Made by a program: the position numbers and the translations under genes
Shown here: one piece after another, positions 35,418-43,417 of the stretch
Layout: every line of letters starts with the position of its first letter
Position numbering within the stretch: position 1 is the first letter of the stretch
The notes under the pieces: generated by a model
The model's database searches: none
What the model was told of the DNA's origin: nothing
The model's input: only the letters and a program-made list of their open reading frames with translations
Source: an uncultured Armatimonadota bacterium
GTDB lineage: Bacteria; Armatimonadota; Armatimonadia; Armatimonadales; Armatimonadaceae
DNA length: 43,560 bases
Assembly: GCA_903910385.1 (NCBI GenBank)
Contig: CAIVZM010000004.1
Coordinates: 1 to 43,560 of the forward strand
Direction of reading: 5' to 3'

Positions 35418-36062
35418 TTAGTCGAACAGAAGGCGAGTCGCGCCGCCCTGCGCCGGATTTGCCGTAGCACGGAAGGGCAGGCCCATCTGTCCCAGTAGAT
35501 ACCGCGCTTCTTCGTCCGTGCTTGCGGTGGTGACAATGATGATATCCATGCCACGTAGTTTGTCAACCCGATCGTAAACGATTTCTGGGAAAACGATCTG
35601 CTCTTTCATACCCATCGCGAAGTTGCCGCGACCGTCGAAAGAGTTGGGGTTGATACCCTGAAAGTCACGGACACGGGGAAGAACTACATTGAACAACCGG
35701 TCGAGGAATTCATACATGGTCGTTCCGCGCAGAGTCACTTTCGCGCCGATGCGAGCGCCTTCACGAAGGCGGAAGTTCGCAACGGATTTCTTGGCGCGGG
35801 TGACAACAGGCTTCTGTCCTGCAATCGCGGTCAAGTCCTTGACGGCGTTTTCCAGCAGTTTCGGATCACCACCAGTTTGTCCCGCCTGCCCGACACCCAT
35901 ATTGATCACCACTTTTTCGATCTTCGGCGCCTGCATGATATTGGTGTAGGCAAACCGCTTCATCAAAGCGGGAATCACATTATCGTTATAAAATTCTTTC
36001 AGGCGCGGATTGTAGCTGTCAGGGACAACGGCAGGCGTCTGTTCTTTATCTTTTCGTGCCAC
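35418..36062 (-). CDS. rplE: Large ribosomal subunit protein uL5
   Basis: 5S-rRNA-binding protein of the central protuberance. The 214 aa exceed the usual 179 by an N-terminal extension of about 20 residues ([18 protein letters not shown]) and a C-terminal tail ([15 protein letters not shown]). Core motifs [36 protein letters not shown] and [18 protein letters not shown] are intact. It is the last gene of the cluster, where rpsN and rpsH would normally follow, and is separated from rplX by a 142-base spacer with hairpins. Confidence 0.95.
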   Translation of the reverse strand: MARKDKEQTPAVVPDSYNPRLKEFYNDNVIPALMKRFAYTNIMQAPKIEKVVINMGVGQAGQTGGDPKLLENAVKDLTAIAGQKPVVTRAKKSVANFRLREGARIGAKVTLRGTTMYEFLDRLFNVVLPRVRDFQGINPNSFDGRGNFAMGMKEQIVFPEIVYDRVDKLRGMDIIIVTTASTDEEARYLLGQMGLPFRATANPAQGGATRLLFD

Positions 36063-36204
36063 TTTTAAAGCTCCTCATTTGTATGCCTCGATTTCTGACC
36101 GAGGCTCAAACCTGCCGCGCCGCCTCAGGGACAGCGCACAGGACTGGTTAATAGTTTTGTGTTTTGAGATTACAAGGGTAACGCATGACGTTACCCTTTA
36201 ATTT
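36063..36204 (-). promoter_or_regulatory. Hairpin-rich spacer between rplX and rplE
   Basis: AAGGGTAACG (36174-36183) and CGTTACCCTT (36189-36198) form a perfect 10-bp stem just after the rplX stop, followed on the minus strand by TTGTAAT only weakly. GCCTCG (36085-36090) and CGAGGC (36100-36105) form another stem nearer rplE. These could attenuate, terminate or process the transcript before rplE. Confidence 0.5.
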
Positions 36205-36573
36205 CTACTTTTCCGGATCAGGAATTACCTGCCCGCCCTTGACGGCAACGCGGGTCTTGGTTCCATCAGGGTTGATCTGCATACGAATACGGGTCGGTTT
36301 GCCATCCGCATTCAGCAGAGCGACCTTACAGGTCGGAATCGGGGCGGAAACTTCCACCTTGCCGCTTTCCGGATTCGGATTAGTCGGCGTGGGTTGACCC
36401 TTTTTGTGCTTGATGACAATATTCAGACCATCAATGACCACTTTGCCAGTCACTGGATAGACGCGAGTTACGATTCCTTCTCGGCCTTTATCTTTGCCGG
36501 AGATGATCTGAACTCGGTCACCCGTCTTGATGAACATTTTTCCCACCGGAGCGGGTTTAGCATGACTACTCAT
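36205..36573 (-). CDS. rplX: Large ribosomal subunit protein uL24
   Basis: Early-assembly 23S rRNA-binding protein of 122 aa. The KOW motif is in TGDRVQIISGKDKGREGIV, followed by VIDGLNIVIKHKKGQPTP. The first 12 residues (SSHAKPAPVGK) and the last (VAVKGGQVIPDPEK) are slightly longer than usual, otherwise it is typical. It starts 2 bases after rplN ends and so is translationally close to it. Confidence 0.95.
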   Translation of the reverse strand: MSSHAKPAPVGKMFIKTGDRVQIISGKDKGREGIVTRVYPVTGKVVIDGLNIVIKHKKGQPTPTNPNPESGKVEVSAPIPTCKVALLNADGKPTRIRMQINPDGTKTRVAVKGGQVIPDPEK

Positions 36574-36575
36574 GA

Positions 36576-36953
36576 TTACAGCACCTCCGGGGCGAGCGAT
36601 ACGATCTTCATGCCCCCGGAAACCGCCGAATCGCGCAGTTCACGCGCAATCGGGCCAAAGACGCGGGTTCCGCGCGGTTCCAAGTTGTTGTTCAATACGA
36701 CCGCCGCATTCTCATCGAAACGCAACGTCGATCCGTCCTGACGCTTGATAGGCTGCTTCGTACGAACGATGACCGCCTTGACGACATCGCCCTTCTTGAC
36801 GTTCGCGCCGGGGGTCGCCGACTTGACCGCCGCAACGACCACATCGCCAACCGTCCCGACCTTACCGTTGCTTCCCTTGAGGACGCGAATAACAAGTAAC
36901 GTTCGCGCCCCACTATTATCCGCCGCTTTCATGCGGGTATAACTTTGAATCAT
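36576..36953 (-). CDS. rplN: Large ribosomal subunit protein uL14
   Basis: Interface protein contacting 16S rRNA, 125 aa against the usual 122. [48 protein letters not shown] and [14 protein letters not shown] are family hallmarks. AAGGA sits 6 bases before the ATG. It is separated from rpsQ by a 138-base spacer, while in most bacteria the S10 to spc transition here is short. Confidence 0.96.
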   Translation of the reverse strand: MIQSYTRMKAADNSGARTLLVIRVLKGSNGKVGTVGDVVVAAVKSATPGANVKKGDVVKAVIVRTKQPIKRQDGSTLRFDENAAVVLNNNLEPRGTRVFGPIARELRDSAVSGGMKIVSLAPEVL

Positions 36954-37091
36954 TGTTTTCCTTAGCGGTGCGGCGTCGGAACGCCCACGCGCTTATCGCT
37001 ATCGCGACGTGAGTAGCAATCGGGATTTCAGATATTTACTTCCCCTGAACGCGCCAGAGTTGCAAGACCCGAAATCCAGAAACGCTCTAAA
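36954..37091 (-). promoter_or_regulatory. Structured spacer between rpsQ and rplN
   Basis: GGATTTC and GAAATCC (around 37023-37029 and 37070-37076) can close a long-range stem enclosing about 40 bases, and CG-rich local stems lie around 36990-37015. No clear promoter is visible. It marks the border between the S10 and spc gene groups and may hold a regulatory or processing site. Confidence 0.4.
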
Positions 37092-37379
37092 TTACTTCGC
37101 CTTCTCAATTACTCGAACGAGGCGCCAGTTCTTTTCCTTCGAAAGCGGTCGGCATTCCATGATTTCTACGGTATCGCCTACTCCGCTTTCGTTGTTTTCA
37201 TCATGCGCCTTCAGACGGGTAGTACGCTTGACCGTACGACCGTACAGCGGGTGCTGCTTGAGGGTCATTACCGAGACAATGATGGTCTTTTCCATCTTGT
37301 CGGAAGAAACGACGCCTACACGGGTCTTACGATATCCACGCGTTTGAGCCGCCTGTTCTGTTGATGTCAATTCCGCCAT
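37092..37379 (-). CDS. rpsQ: Small ribosomal subunit protein uS17
   Basis: Primary 16S rRNA-binding protein of 95 aa. The core reads [34 protein letters not shown] and [20 protein letters not shown]. The N-terminus is a few residues longer than in E. coli. It starts 3 bases after rpmC ends. Confidence 0.95.
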   Translation of the reverse strand: MAELTSTEQAAQTRGYRKTRVGVVSSDKMEKTIIVSVMTLKQHPLYGRTVKRTTRLKAHDENNESGVGDTVEIMECRPLSKEKNWRLVRVIEKAK

Positions 37380-37382
37380 AGT

Positions 37383-37610
37383 TTACCCCTTCGCCTCCTG
37401 TTGCATCAGTTGATTTTGAAACGTCTTGATGCGGGCGATGCGCTTGCGCGCGTTCCGCAGTTCCGCCGTGTCGTTCAATTGACGCTTGCCGAGTGCGAAG
37501 CGGTCCGTCCACTGTTTTTTCTGGGTTTCGTCCAAAGCCGCATTCAGTCCCGCCGCATCTAATGCGGACAGTTCCTGACGCTCGGCCTTGGCCAATTTGT
37601 TATTCGCCAT
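37383..37610 (-). CDS. rpmC: Large ribosomal subunit protein uL29
   Basis: Exit-tunnel-side protein of 75 aa forming two helices. LDAAGLNAALDETQKKQWTD is followed by the family motif RFALGKRQLNDTAELRNARK and RIARIKTFQNQ. The N-terminal ten residues (ANNKLAKAER) extend beyond the usual start at the first helix. It is 14 bases after rplP and 3 bases before rpsQ. Confidence 0.93.
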   Translation of the reverse strand: MANNKLAKAERQELSALDAAGLNAALDETQKKQWTDRFALGKRQLNDTAELRNARKRIARIKTFQNQLMQQEAKG

Positions 37611-37624
37611 GATACGCTCCGCTC

Positions 37625-38224
37625 TTATTCTGCGTCGGCGGACGCCGACGATTCGGTAGTGGCGTCAGACGATGCTTCGGCTTCCGCCATTCCTTCATCG
37701 CCGTCGCCTATTACTTCGATGACTTCGACGATCTCTTCGCCGTCTTCATCATCTTCCACATCCACTACGATGTCATTTTTACCTGACGCCGTAGCCTTCA
37801 TCGCATCCTGATCCTTACGGGTGATGAACTTGGTGGAAATCGGCAATTTGAACGCGGCGAGTCGCATCGCTTCTCGCGCCAGTTCTTCCGAAACTCCGTT
37901 CATTTCGAACAGGATCCGCCCCGGTTTCACGACCGCTACCCAGCCTTCCGGCGCACCCTTACCGGAACCCATGCGGGTTTCAGCAGGCTTCTTGGTGTAG
38001 GACTTGTCTGGGAAGACGCGAATCCAGATTTTTCCACCGCGCTTGATTTTTCGGGTCATCGCGATACGAGCCGCTTCAATTTGATTCGCGGTCATCCAGC
38101 ACGATTCCAACGCGACCAGTGCGAAGTCACCGAAGTTGATCGCCGTGCCGCCGGACGCCTTACCACGTCGGTGTCCACGATGCATTCGCCGATACTTAAC
38201 TCGTTTTGGTTGGAGAAGAGGCAT
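37625..38224 (-). CDS. rplP: Large ribosomal subunit protein uL16 with an acidic C-terminal tail
   Basis: Late-assembly protein near the peptidyl transferase centre and tRNA elbow. Residues 1-137 are a normal L16 ([69 protein letters not shown]). Residues 138-199 are an extra tail rich in Asp, Glu, Val, Ala and Ser ([19 protein letters not shown], then [16 protein letters not shown]) of about 62 residues, strongly negative. The gene abuts rpsC with no spacing. The tail should extend from the ribosome surface or act in assembly (inference). Confidence 0.95.
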   Translation of the reverse strand: MPLLQPKRVKYRRMHRGHRRGKASGGTAINFGDFALVALESCWMTANQIEAARIAMTRKIKRGGKIWIRVFPDKSYTKKPAETRMGSGKGAPEGWVAVVKPGRILFEMNGVSEELAREAMRLAAFKLPISTKFITRKDQDAMKATASGKNDIVVDVEDDEDGEEIVEVIEVIGDGDEGMAEAEASSDATTESSASADAE

Positions 38225-39241
38225 TTATTCTTTCCCTTCCTGCGGTGCAGGAGCCGTCGTATAGCTACCGCCGCCCGTATACTGACCGCCACCGCTTCCA
38301 CGATCGCCGCCACCAGTCGCCCCAGCGCCGCCGGGCCGACCACCGCCGCCACCAGGACGACCACCGCCACCGCCGTAACCGCCGCCGCCACCAGGACGAC
38401 CACCGCCACCGCCGTAACCGCCGCCGCCACCAGGACGACCACCGCCACCATCTCGACCGCCGCCGTCACGACCGCCGCCATCTCGACCGCCGCCGTCACG
38501 ACCATAGCTTCGTTCGCCATCGCGACCATCGCGTCCGCCACGATCGCGGCGATCACGCCGGTCGTTGCGTTCCTGACGCGGCGCAGGCGGTTCCGCCTGT
38601 CGTCGAGCGCCGGGAAGGATATCTCCCTTGTAGATCCAGACCTTGACTCCGATATGACCGTACTGGGTCAGAGCTTCGTCAAATCCATAGTCGATATCGG
38701 CGCGGAGGGTCTGGAGCGGGATTTTCCCCTGTCGATCCTGTTCGCGACGAGCCATTTCCGCGCCGCCCAGTCGACCAGAGACCTGACAGCGGATGCCACG
38801 GACTCCCAGTTTCATGGCGCGGGTAACCGCCTGACGCATTGCTCGCTTGTAGCCGATACGCTTTTCAATCTGCTGTGAGATAGACTCCGCAACCAGTTGA
38901 GCGTTAGATTCAAGATGACGAATCTCGGCAACATTCACATGAACCGTCTTACCAGTGTACTTCTCCAGGTCTGCCTTTAACAGATCAATACCCGCTCCGC
39001 CACGTCCGATGATTACTCCCGGCTTGGCGGTGTGTAGCGTGACCTTGATCTGATTCGCCTGTCGCTCGATTTCCACTTTAGCAATGGCGGCATTGTCCCA
39101 GCCCTTGCGCTTCTGGACCATCTTGCGAATGGTGAAGTCTTCCAGAAGAAACTTCGGGTAATTTTTGTCGGCGTACCACTTGCTGTCCGGGTCACGGTTA
39201 ACGCCGATGCGGAACCCGATTGGATGTATTTTCTGTCCCAT
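38225..39241 (-). CDS. rpsC: Small ribosomal subunit protein uS3 with a long Gly/Arg-rich tail
   Basis: mRNA-entry protein and helicase element of the 30S subunit. Residues 1-210 are a normal S3 with the KH domain ([19 protein letters not shown]) and ISGRLGG-type strand, here [14 protein letters not shown]. Residues 211-338 form a disordered tail. It begins [20 protein letters not shown], continues with RDGGG repeats and then two copies of a 13-residue unit based on [13 protein letters not shown]. The tail is RGG-like, basic and repetitive, so it probably binds RNA or anionic tails of neighbours. The gene starts 8 bases after rplV ends. Confidence 0.95.
   Translation of the reverse strand: MGQKIHPIGFRIGVNRDPDSKWYADKNYPKFLLEDFTIRKMVQKRKGWDNAAIAKVEIERQANQIKVTLHTAKPGVIIGRGGAGIDLLKADLEKYTGKTVHVNVAEIRHLESNAQLVAESISQQIEKRIGYKRAMRQAVTRAMKLGVRGIRCQVSGRLGGAEMARREQDRQGKIPLQTLRADIDYGFDEALTQYGHIGVKVWIYKGDILPGARRQAEPPAPRQERNDRRDRRDRGGRDGRDGERSYGRDGGGRDGGGRDGGGRDGGGGRPGGGGGYGGGGGRPGGGGGYGGGGGRPGGGGGRPGGAGATGGGDRGSGGGQYTGGGSYTTAPAPQEGKE
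38349..38510 (-). repeat. In-frame tandem repeats in the rpsC tail
   Basis: A 39-base unit starts at 38349, 38388 and (partly) 38427, encoding 13 residues each. Next to it a 30-base unit with its TCTCGACCGC core at 38451 and 38481 encodes ten residues of GGRDG type. All units keep the reading frame, which points to expansion by slippage or unequal recombination under protein-level selection. Confidence 0.8.
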
Positions 39242-39249
39242 AGTTTTCC

Positions 39250-39849
39250 TTACTCGGCCTTCGTTTCCTGTTCAGGCGCAGGGGTTTCCGCAGGAGCGCC
39301 GCTTTCTGGCGCTACATTCGCGTCAACCGGGGTTGCTTCTTGCGGCGTTTCCGTCACCGTTGCCGCTTCCATCGGAATCGTCTCTTCCACTGGAGCGGTT
39401 TCATCGACCGGCGCAACCGCGAGGATAGGCGTCTTCAGTGGTGCGCGAAGCGGCTCACGTCGCTTGTTCTTGATAGCTGCCTCTCGCGGTCGTGTCGTAG
39501 TCGGCGCTTCCGCCCCTTCGACTACCACCGTGATATGGCTGGTCCGCTTCAAGATACGGTAGGCGCGACCCTGAGCGCGAGCGCGAACCCGCTTCATGGT
39601 CGGGCCGCCATCCACCCAGCAGCGAACCACTTTCATGTATTCGCTCTCGATACCGTGGTTATTGGAGGCGTTCGCCGTCGCCGACGAAATCACCTTGGCT
39701 ATTTCAGCAGCGGCATGATTGGGCGTGAACTTGAGTAAGTCCAACGCTTCATGCACATATTTTCCCCGTATTGCGTCCATCACGAGCTTGACCTTGCGCG
39801 GAGCGATCCGCACAAAACGGGCTGTGGCTGTCGCTTCATTCTGTTCCAT
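39250..39849 (-). CDS. rplV: Large ribosomal subunit protein uL22 with an acidic Pro/Ala-rich tail
   Basis: Tunnel-lining protein. Residues 1-111 are a standard L22 ([60 protein letters not shown]), about the usual length. Residues 112-199 are an extension of about 88 residues. A basic hinge ([16 protein letters not shown]) is followed by an acidic Pro/Ala/Glu/Thr-rich stretch such as [20 protein letters not shown] and ending [10 protein letters not shown]. It follows rpsS by 14 bases. Confidence 0.95.
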   Translation of the reverse strand: MEQNEATATARFVRIAPRKVKLVMDAIRGKYVHEALDLLKFTPNHAAAEIAKVISSATANASNNHGIESEYMKVVRCWVDGGPTMKRVRARAQGRAYRILKRTSHITVVVEGAEAPTTTRPREAAIKNKRREPLRAPLKTPILAVAPVDETAPVEETIPMEAATVTETPQEATPVDANVAPESGAPAETPAPEQETKAE

Positions 39850-39863
39850 TAATCTACAGCCCC

Positions 39864-40151
39864 TTACTTGCGAACCTTGCTCGACTGACCAGTTCCGCCC
39901 GCATGACCTTTGAAGGTCTTGGTAATAGCGAATTCGCCCAGTTTATGCCCGACCATGTTCTCAGTGATAAACACCGGAACGTGCTTGCGTCCATCATGCA
40001 CGGCAAGCGTATGCCCGATAAATTGCGGGAAGATCGTTGAGCGGCGTGACCACGTCTTGATGATACGCTTCTCGTTCTTGACGTTCATCGCCTCGACCTT
40101 CTCTAAAAGTTTGGGGTCCGCAAACGGCCCCTTCTTTAATGAGCGTCCCAT
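39864..40151 (-). CDS. rpsS: Small ribosomal subunit protein uS19
   Basis: 30S head protein of 95 aa contacting 16S r[63 protein letters not shown] and [15 protein letters not shown] are all family signatures. Normal length and no unusual feature. It is 53 bases after rplB. Confidence 0.96.
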   Translation of the reverse strand: MGRSLKKGPFADPKLLEKVEAMNVKNEKRIIKTWSRRSTIFPQFIGHTLAVHDGRKHVPVFITENMVGHKLGEFAITKTFKGHAGGTGQSSKVRK

Positions 40152-40204
40152 AGTTTATTTCTCCGCCTGTCTGTGAAAAGAGCATTCTCACAAACAAACA
40201 ATTA

Positions 40205-41044
40205 CTATTTCCCTCGTCGTTTGACGATGAACTTCTGCGTTGACTTGTTGCGTCGGGTCTTGAAGCCGATTGCAAGGACGCCCGTCGCAGAGACAGGGCC
40301 CTTCTTACGACCAACCGGCGATTTACCTTCGCCACCACCGTGCGGGTGGTCACGCGGGGACATAACGACGCCTCGGTTGTGGGGGTGGCGACCCTTCCAG
40401 CGAGACTTGCCCGCTTTACCAAGCGACTCGTTCTCATGCTCGAGGTTGCCAACCTGACCGATGGTAGCGCGGCACGTGGCAAGCACGCGGCGCATTTCAC
40501 CGGAAGGAAGACGAAGCAGAGCATACTTGTCCGATTCGCTACCCTTGCCCATCAACTGCGCTCCCGCTCCCGCCGAGCGAACCATCTGTCCGCCACGACC
40601 AGGATACAGTTCCACATTGTGAACAACGGTACCAACCGGAATCTCGCGGAGGGAAAGCGTGTTTCCCGGCTTGATATCCGATCCGGTTCCGCTACTGATT
40701 TTGTCGCCGACTTTCAGACCTACCGGAGCGAGGATATAGCGCTTCTCGCCATCAGCGTACTGCAAAAGTGCGATACGCGAGGTGCGGTTCGGATCATACT
40801 CAATGGCGGCCACTTCAGCGATGATTCCGTCTTTGTCGCGGCGGAAGTCAATGATGCGGTACATGCGCTTGTTACCGCCACTGTGGTTGTTACAGGTGAT
40901 GCGTCCCTGATTGTTTCGTCCCGCATGCTTCTTGAGCGGTTCTAACAGGCTCTTCTCGGGCTTGCCCTTGGTGATTTCCTCATAGGTGGGAATCGCCATG
41001 AACCGTCGGCCCGGAGTGACTGGCTTATACTGTCGAATTGGCAT
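40205..41044 (-). CDS. rplB: Large ribosomal subunit protein uL2
   Basis: Protein required for subunit association and peptidyl transferase. At 279 aa it is close to the usual 275. [66 protein letters not shown] and the functional loop [20 protein letters not shown] with the conserved His are present. It is 17 bases after rplW. Confidence 0.97.
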   Translation of the reverse strand: MPIRQYKPVTPGRRFMAIPTYEEITKGKPEKSLLEPLKKHAGRNNQGRITCNNHSGGNKRMYRIIDFRRDKDGIIAEVAAIEYDPNRTSRIALLQYADGEKRYILAPVGLKVGDKISSGTGSDIKPGNTLSLREIPVGTVVHNVELYPGRGGQMVRSAGAGAQLMGKGSESDKYALLRLPSGEMRRVLATCRATIGQVGNLEHENESLGKAGKSRWKGRHPHNRGVVMSPRDHPHGGGEGKSPVGRKKGPVSATGVLAIGFKTRRNKSTQKFIVKRRGK

Positions 41045-41061
41045 TTTCTTACTCCGTTCCT

Positions 41062-41379
41062 TTACACGCCTTCAAAGAGGGTGATGCTCTGCCCTTCAGC
41101 GAGCGTCACGACAGCCTTCTTATAATCAGGCGTCCGTCCCACGCTCATCTTCTTCATCGTTCGGAACCGCTTGACTTCGCCTTTGACGCGAAGAGTGTTG
41201 ACGGCGATGACTTTCAGAGGCTGACCTTCGGCGCCGGTGAAGAGCTTCTCCACCGCTTCCTTGACCTGAATCTTGTTGGCGTCTTTATGGACGACGAAAA
41301 CATAGCGTCGCTGACTGTTTTCCGCGAGCGCCTTCTCGGTAATGACCGGGCGCACAATAACATCGTAAAGTTGCGGCAT
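41062..41379 (-). CDS. rplW: Large ribosomal subunit protein uL23
   Basis: Exit-tunnel protein and docking site for trigger factor and SRP, 105 aa. [38 protein letters not shown] and [15 protein letters not shown] are typical. Its start codon overlaps the last base of the rplD frame at 41379, so the pair is translationally coupled. Confidence 0.95.
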   Translation of the reverse strand: MPQLYDVIVRPVITEKALAENSQRRYVFVVHKDANKIQVKEAVEKLFTGAEGQPLKVIAVNTLRVKGEVKRFRTMKKMSVGRTPDYKKAVVTLAEGQSITLFEGV

Positions 41380-42083
41380 TATTCGCCCCCTCCCAGTTCT
41401 GGCGTCGCTTCCGTCACGGATTCAGCGGCGCTAATAGCGGTGGACGGCTTACCGTCGTTCCACTGGGCGTCCACTTTTTCTGCGGCGGCGCGGGTGATGA
41501 TGATCACGCCGCCATCAATCACGTCTCGCGTCGAGAAGACCGGCGCGGTGCGAATGGTGACGTTGGCGATATTTCGGAGCGATTTATGCACCGAGTCATC
41601 TCCCGATTCGATAATGACCAGCGATTTCTTCGCAGTCGGCGCGACTTCCCTGATAAAGGTTGCGGCAGTCTTGGTAGAGATGGCGCCATCCAGCGGGAAA
41701 GCGTCTACGACAATCAGTTCCCCATCCGCCAGTTTGGCGGAAAGCGCAGCGCGAATAGCAGCACGGCGCATCTTTTTAGGAAGCGCATGACCGAGGTCAC
41801 GAGGATGCGGACCGTGTGCAGCCCCACCTTTGCGCCAGTGAGGCGCAACGGTAGAGCCCTGTCGGGCGCGTCCGGTGCCTTTTTGCTTGAACGGTTTCTT
41901 ACCGCCCCCCAACATATCTCCACGACCGGGCGCATTACGCGTGTCCTGTCGGGAATTTTCTAATTCCGCTTTGACGGCCTGATGCATCAGCGGGATATTC
42001 ACTTTAGCTCCGAAAACACGTTCGGACAAAGCGATTTCCCCGGCTGACGCGCCGCCCTTCGTTTTTATCGCCACGGTAGGCAT
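41379..42083 (-). CDS. rplD: Large ribosomal subunit protein uL4
   Basis: Tunnel-constriction protein of 234 aa, also an autoregulator of the S10 operon in several bacteria. Landmarks are LSERVFGAKVNIPLMHQAVK, the conserved loop MLGGGKKPFKQKGTGRARQG, GPHPRDLGHALPKKMRR and LVIIESGDDSVHKSLRNI. The C-terminus carries about 25 extra residues (SAAESVTEATPELGGGE). GGAG lies 8 bases before the ATG. It is separated from rplC by 154 bases with three stem-loops, a natural place for an L4-type control element. Confidence 0.95.
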   Translation of the reverse strand: MPTVAIKTKGGASAGEIALSERVFGAKVNIPLMHQAVKAELENSRQDTRNAPGRGDMLGGGKKPFKQKGTGRARQGSTVAPHWRKGGAAHGPHPRDLGHALPKKMRRAAIRAALSAKLADGELIVVDAFPLDGAISTKTAATFIREVAPTAKKSLVIIESGDDSVHKSLRNIANVTIRTAPVFSTRDVIDGGVIIITRAAAEKVDAQWNDGKPSTAISAAESVTEATPELGGGE

Positions 42084-42237
42084 AATTTTTCTCCGTCAGT
42101 AGTAACAGGCCCGTATACATGACTGCCATGAGGAATGGCATTCGCACGGGCGCGGACTGTGAGGCAATCCGCTATTAGGTCATGCGATGAGCATGACATT
42201 TCGTACATCGTGATTGCGTAACGATGCACAAAAATGA
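42084..42237 (-). promoter_or_regulatory. Three-hairpin spacer between rplC and rplD
   Basis: Perfect stems are TGCCAT/ATGGCA (42124-42129 with 42135-42140), GTCATGC/GCATGAC (42179-42185 with 42191-42197) and CATCGT/ACGATG (42206-42211 with 42221-42226). No U-tract follows any of them and no clear promoter is visible. The 154 bases exceed anything expected between rplC and rplD, which are normally nearly fused, so control of rplD translation or RNA processing is possible. Confidence 0.5.
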
Positions 42238-42915
42238 TTATTTCTTCTTGGAAGATCGAACCGTTTCCACGCGGACTTTGACCTTCTCGGCGCGAGCGGG
42301 CTTGCGCAGTAACAGCAGACCGCCGTTTGCGCCGGGAACCGCTCCCTTGATCAGGATAATGTGCCTGTCGGTATCGACCTGTACGACGCGCAGACCAGTC
42401 TGCGTCACCGTTTCGTCTCCCATGTGACCCGGCTTGCGCGTACCCTTGAAAGTACGTGCGGCATCGGTTGCGCCGCCGGATTGCGGCTTGCGGTGCACCA
42501 TGGAACCGTGCGTCTGATCGCCACCGTGGAAGTGATAGCGCTTGACGCCGCCCGCGAAGCCCTTACCCTTGCTGATTCCGGTAACGCGAAGCTTTTCGCC
42601 TTCCTTAAACAGATCGGGACCGAACTCATCGCCGACCGCAACGGTCGAACCCGCTTCGATCTCCACTTCGCGCAGATACCGCTTGGGTTGAACACCGGCT
42701 TTCGCCAGGTGACCCTGCTCCGGGCGGTTCAGACGATAGACAGAAATATCGTCGAACGCCAATTGCGCCGCCGAATAGCCATCGTTATCGACGGTGCGAA
42801 TCTGGGAAACCACATTCGGTTCAACCGCCACCACCGTTACCGGAACGACTTTGCCTTCCGGATCAAAAATCTGCGTCATCCCGACCTTCAGGCCGAGAAT
42901 CCCTTTTACCGACAT
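42238..42915 (-). CDS. rplC: Large ribosomal subunit protein uL3
   Basis: Core rRNA-binding assembly initiator of 225 aa. [39 protein letters not shown], the basic loop [20 protein letters not shown] and [20 protein letters not shown] are intact, including the position of the methylated Gln. Length is normal. rpsJ lies upstream with an 88-base spacer. Confidence 0.96.
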   Translation of the reverse strand: MSVKGILGLKVGMTQIFDPEGKVVPVTVVAVEPNVVSQIRTVDNDGYSAAQLAFDDISVYRLNRPEQGHLAKAGVQPKRYLREVEIEAGSTVAVGDEFGPDLFKEGEKLRVTGISKGKGFAGGVKRYHFHGGDQTHGSMVHRKPQSGGATDAARTFKGTRKPGHMGDETVTQTGLRVVQVDTDRHIILIKGAVPGANGGLLLLRKPARAEKVKVRVETVRSSKKK

Positions 42916-43003
42916 CTTTCATCCTCCACGGCGCACCTGGGGGCAAAATATTCCCTTGCGTGACGCGGGTTTTCTTTTTCGAACTGGTGAGAAAAGCGCA
43001 AAA

Positions 43004-43315
43004 TTAAAGCTTGATCTCAATATCGACGCCACTGGGCAAATCCAGTCGCATCAGGGCGTCGATGGTTTTCGGGCCGGGGCTAAGAATATCAATCAGGCGC
43101 TTGTGCGTCCGCATTTCAAAATATTCCATGGACTCTTTGTCTACCGTCGCGTTCCGCTGAACGGTGAACATTTTCTTTTCGGTCGGCAGTAATACCGGCC
43201 CGGAAATTCGTGCGCCCGTGCGTCGCGCCGTATCGACGATCTTTTCTGCGCTCTGGTCTAGAACGCGATGATCGAACGCTCGCAGCCGAATCCTTACCTT
43301 GTCTTTACGCATCAT
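43004..43315 (-). CDS. rpsJ: Small ribosomal subunit protein uS10
   Basis: 30S head protein and antitermination factor NusE, 103 aa. [37 protein letters not shown] and [19 protein letters not shown] are family signatures. Tandem ATGs at 43315 and 43312 are both possible starts, and the Shine-Dalgarno sequence is poor. The gene follows tuf across a 102-base spacer containing a long stem-loop. Confidence 0.96.
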   Translation of the reverse strand: MMRKDKVRIRLRAFDHRVLDQSAEKIVDTARRTGARISGPVLLPTEKKMFTVQRNATVDKESMEYFEMRTHKRLIDILSPGPKTIDALMRLDLPSGVDIEIKL

Positions 43316-43371
43316 ATGCTTGTTGTATTTCTTTCCTTCGCCGTCTCCGCTTAAAAGTCCCGGCGCAAAGA

Positions 43372-43410
43372 AGCGGGGCCGTCTCTGCGTTTCCGCGAGA
43401 CCGCCCCGCT
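43372..43410 (-). terminator. Stem-loop between tuf and rpsJ
   Basis: AGCGGGGC (43372-43379) with GCCCCGCT (43403-43410), GTCTC (43381-43385) with GAGAC (43397-43401), and GCG with CGC at the tip form one long stem with a single mismatch and a bulge, loop TTTC. It begins 7 bases after the tuf stop on the minus strand and is followed by TCTTTG only. It may be a partial terminator, attenuator or processing site setting the tuf-to-ribosomal-protein ratio. Confidence 0.6.
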
Positions 43411-43417
43411 ATGTAAT

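Noticed and set aside
38349-38510. CRISPR-like array
   Set aside because: The repeats are contiguous, without spacers, and in frame with rpsC; they are coding tandem repeats.
38081-38878. Plus-strand Ala/Thr-rich and minus-strand Ala/Val-rich frames over the rpsC tail
   Set aside because: These arise from the GC-rich tandem repeats of rpsC read in other frames.
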